From an uncultured Sulfurovum sp. (GTDB taxonomy: Bacteria > Campylobacterota > Campylobacteria > Campylobacterales > Sulfurovaceae), in assembly GCA_913055205.1 (NCBI GenBank), contig CAJXJN010000011.1, forward strand, positions 1 through 64,000: a stretch of 64,000 nucleotides of DNA. The letters run 5' to 3'. Within the stretch, counting starts at the first letter, position 1. Each line of letters begins with the position of its first letter. The position numbers and the translations under genes were made by a program. Positions 63,280 to 64,000 of this stretch are shown piece by piece. A model generated the notes under the pieces. It was not told the DNA's origin. It searched no databases and saw nothing but the letters and a program-made list of their open reading frames with translations.

Positions 63280-63316
63280 TTAGTGCCTCACTGTACTGAA
63301 ATTTATTTCTTGTCAT
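63263..63316 (-). promoter_or_regulatory. uvrA leader shared with the 18721 lipoprotein
   Basis: From ATG at 63316 to the uvrA start and a few bases beyond, the sequence is near-identical (about 50 of 57) to 18683-18738. A 16-codon frame (63266-63316, MTRNKFQYSEALNAEL) overlaps the uvrA start codon, which could couple translation. Confidence 0.5.
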
Positions 63317-63333
63317 CTATCTCAAATCCTATA

Positions 63334-64000
63334 TTAAAACCAAATTTTCTTTACTAACATACCCAATGCAAACACATAAAGTACCAACAATGCCATCTTG
63401 TGATTTTTAGAGGTCACATGATCTTTTAACCATATCCCTAATGCCACACCCACAAGTGAAGCCACTGCTACAACTAAACCATTGGAAAAATCAATTGTTC
63501 CTGTTGTCAAACGACTTATGAGCCCTGCAATAGAAGAAAACACTACAAAGAAAAGCCCTGCACTCACTGCCTTTTTGATAGGGTAATGCAATAAACCTAC
63601 CAAAAGTGGTGTCAAAATGATAGAACCACCGATACCAAGTGTAATGGAAAAGATACCTATCGCTAGTCCTATACCAAAAAGCAAGCCTTTATGAAGCGAT
63701 CTTGTTTGTGCGTCATCTTCATGATTTTTGGAGAAAAAGAGTCTAAAGAGTGCAAAAAGAATCAAACTGAAGAAGGTAAATTGTAACACTGCATCTGCAA
63801 TGAACTGTGTGACATATCCACCGATGTACCCACCTGCAAATCCACCAAGCCCTACAAAGATACCCTCACCTATGATGAGAGAACCTTTTTTATGATTCAG
63901 ATAAGAACCGAAGATAGAAGAAAATACCATCTGGACGATAGAGATACCAATAGCATCTTTGATCTCAAAGCCAAGTGCCAAAAGTACAGGCACAAGGATC
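63334..64000 (-). CDS. TSUP (TauE/SafE) permease, partial
   Basis: The last 222 or so codons of a sulfite-exporter-family permease. The reading frame runs past the window end; the GTG near 63993 lies inside the ILVPVLLALGF helix and is not the true start. It has the ALGFEIKDAIGISIVQM and GIGGSIILTPLLVGLL repeats, the two halves of the family. Substrates range from sulfite and sulfoacetate to other anions; here unknown. Confidence 0.85.
   Translation of the reverse strand, partial: ILVPVLLALGFEIKDAIGISIVQMVFSSIFGSYLNHKKGSLIIGEGIFVGLGGFAGGYIGGYVTQFIADAVLQFTFFSLILFALFRLFFSKNHEDDAQTRSLHKGLLFGIGLAIGIFSITLGIGGSIILTPLLVGLLHYPIKKAVSAGLFFVVFSSIAGLISRLTTGTIDFSNGLVVAVASLVGVALGIWLKDHVTSKNHKMALLVLYVFALGMLVKKIWF

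Overview
The window looks like chromosomal DNA of a Campylobacterota (epsilonproteobacterial) chemolithotroph of the Sulfurovum/Sulfurimonas kind. The markers are the fused cytochrome c synthase CcsBA (about 1030 aa), an aminofutalosine-deaminase-type hydrolase of the futalosine menaquinone route, several small periplasmic c-type cytochromes, a GAB-type oxaloacetate decarboxylase next to PEP carboxykinase, and an AT-rich, tightly packed gene order. This is inference from protein families, because no rRNA or tRNA lies in the window.

Layout. 1-1080 is a decayed zone with an nhaA remnant, a truncated TIR-domain start next to an attC-like hairpin, and palindromic repeats. 1085-6520 holds housekeeping genes (aminofutalosine-deaminase-like hydrolase, SppA, a CAP-domain protein) and a DUF4395/Rrf2/trans-sulfuration operon. 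6540-23160 is a metal-handling island, most probably copper. It holds a duplicated-repeat secreted protein, a Tat/lipoprotein multicopper oxidase, a 36-aa membrane protein, a wrecked copB, a His/Met-rich periplasmic protein, a CusCBA-type efflux operon, a Cys-motif lipoprotein, cytochromes, a paralogous pair of CGFSG proteins, an OmpR-type two-component system and TrxC. hrpB sits inside the island. Five upstream regions in it share an ACAC-containing direct repeat with an 11-bp period, suggesting one regulon, plausibly under the response regulator at 22054-22725.

23248-28020 contains msrA and a BcgI-like restriction-modification pair whose RM subunit is shifted out of frame at a C6 tract. 28070-36570 holds small genes, a UreH/TauE-like membrane protein, dodecin, TruD, a pentaheme cytochrome, a DEAD-box helicase, a CNNM/CorC protein and MgtE. 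36707-41704 is the oadG-oadA-oadB-pckA operon. 41774-53807 is mostly housekeeping (DEAD-box helicase, UppP, ABC exporter, SerB, MetF, LpxH-like, ArgC, GreA, SurE, TcdA), with a run of CGTCAT...ATGACG palindromic repeats around 46.6 and 47.7-48.2 kb. 53868-64000 holds ccsBA, polA, a membrane-protein gene behind a cyclic-di-GMP-I type riboswitch, uvrA, and a TSUP permease cut by the window end.

The most unusual signals are the phased operator set, the M-K-C-x-x-G-K-C motif shared by otherwise unrelated envelope proteins of the metal island and the UreH-like protein at 28882, the riboswitch at 59872-59938, and a roughly 55-bp leader including the ribosome binding site that is shared by the 18721 lipoprotein and uvrA.
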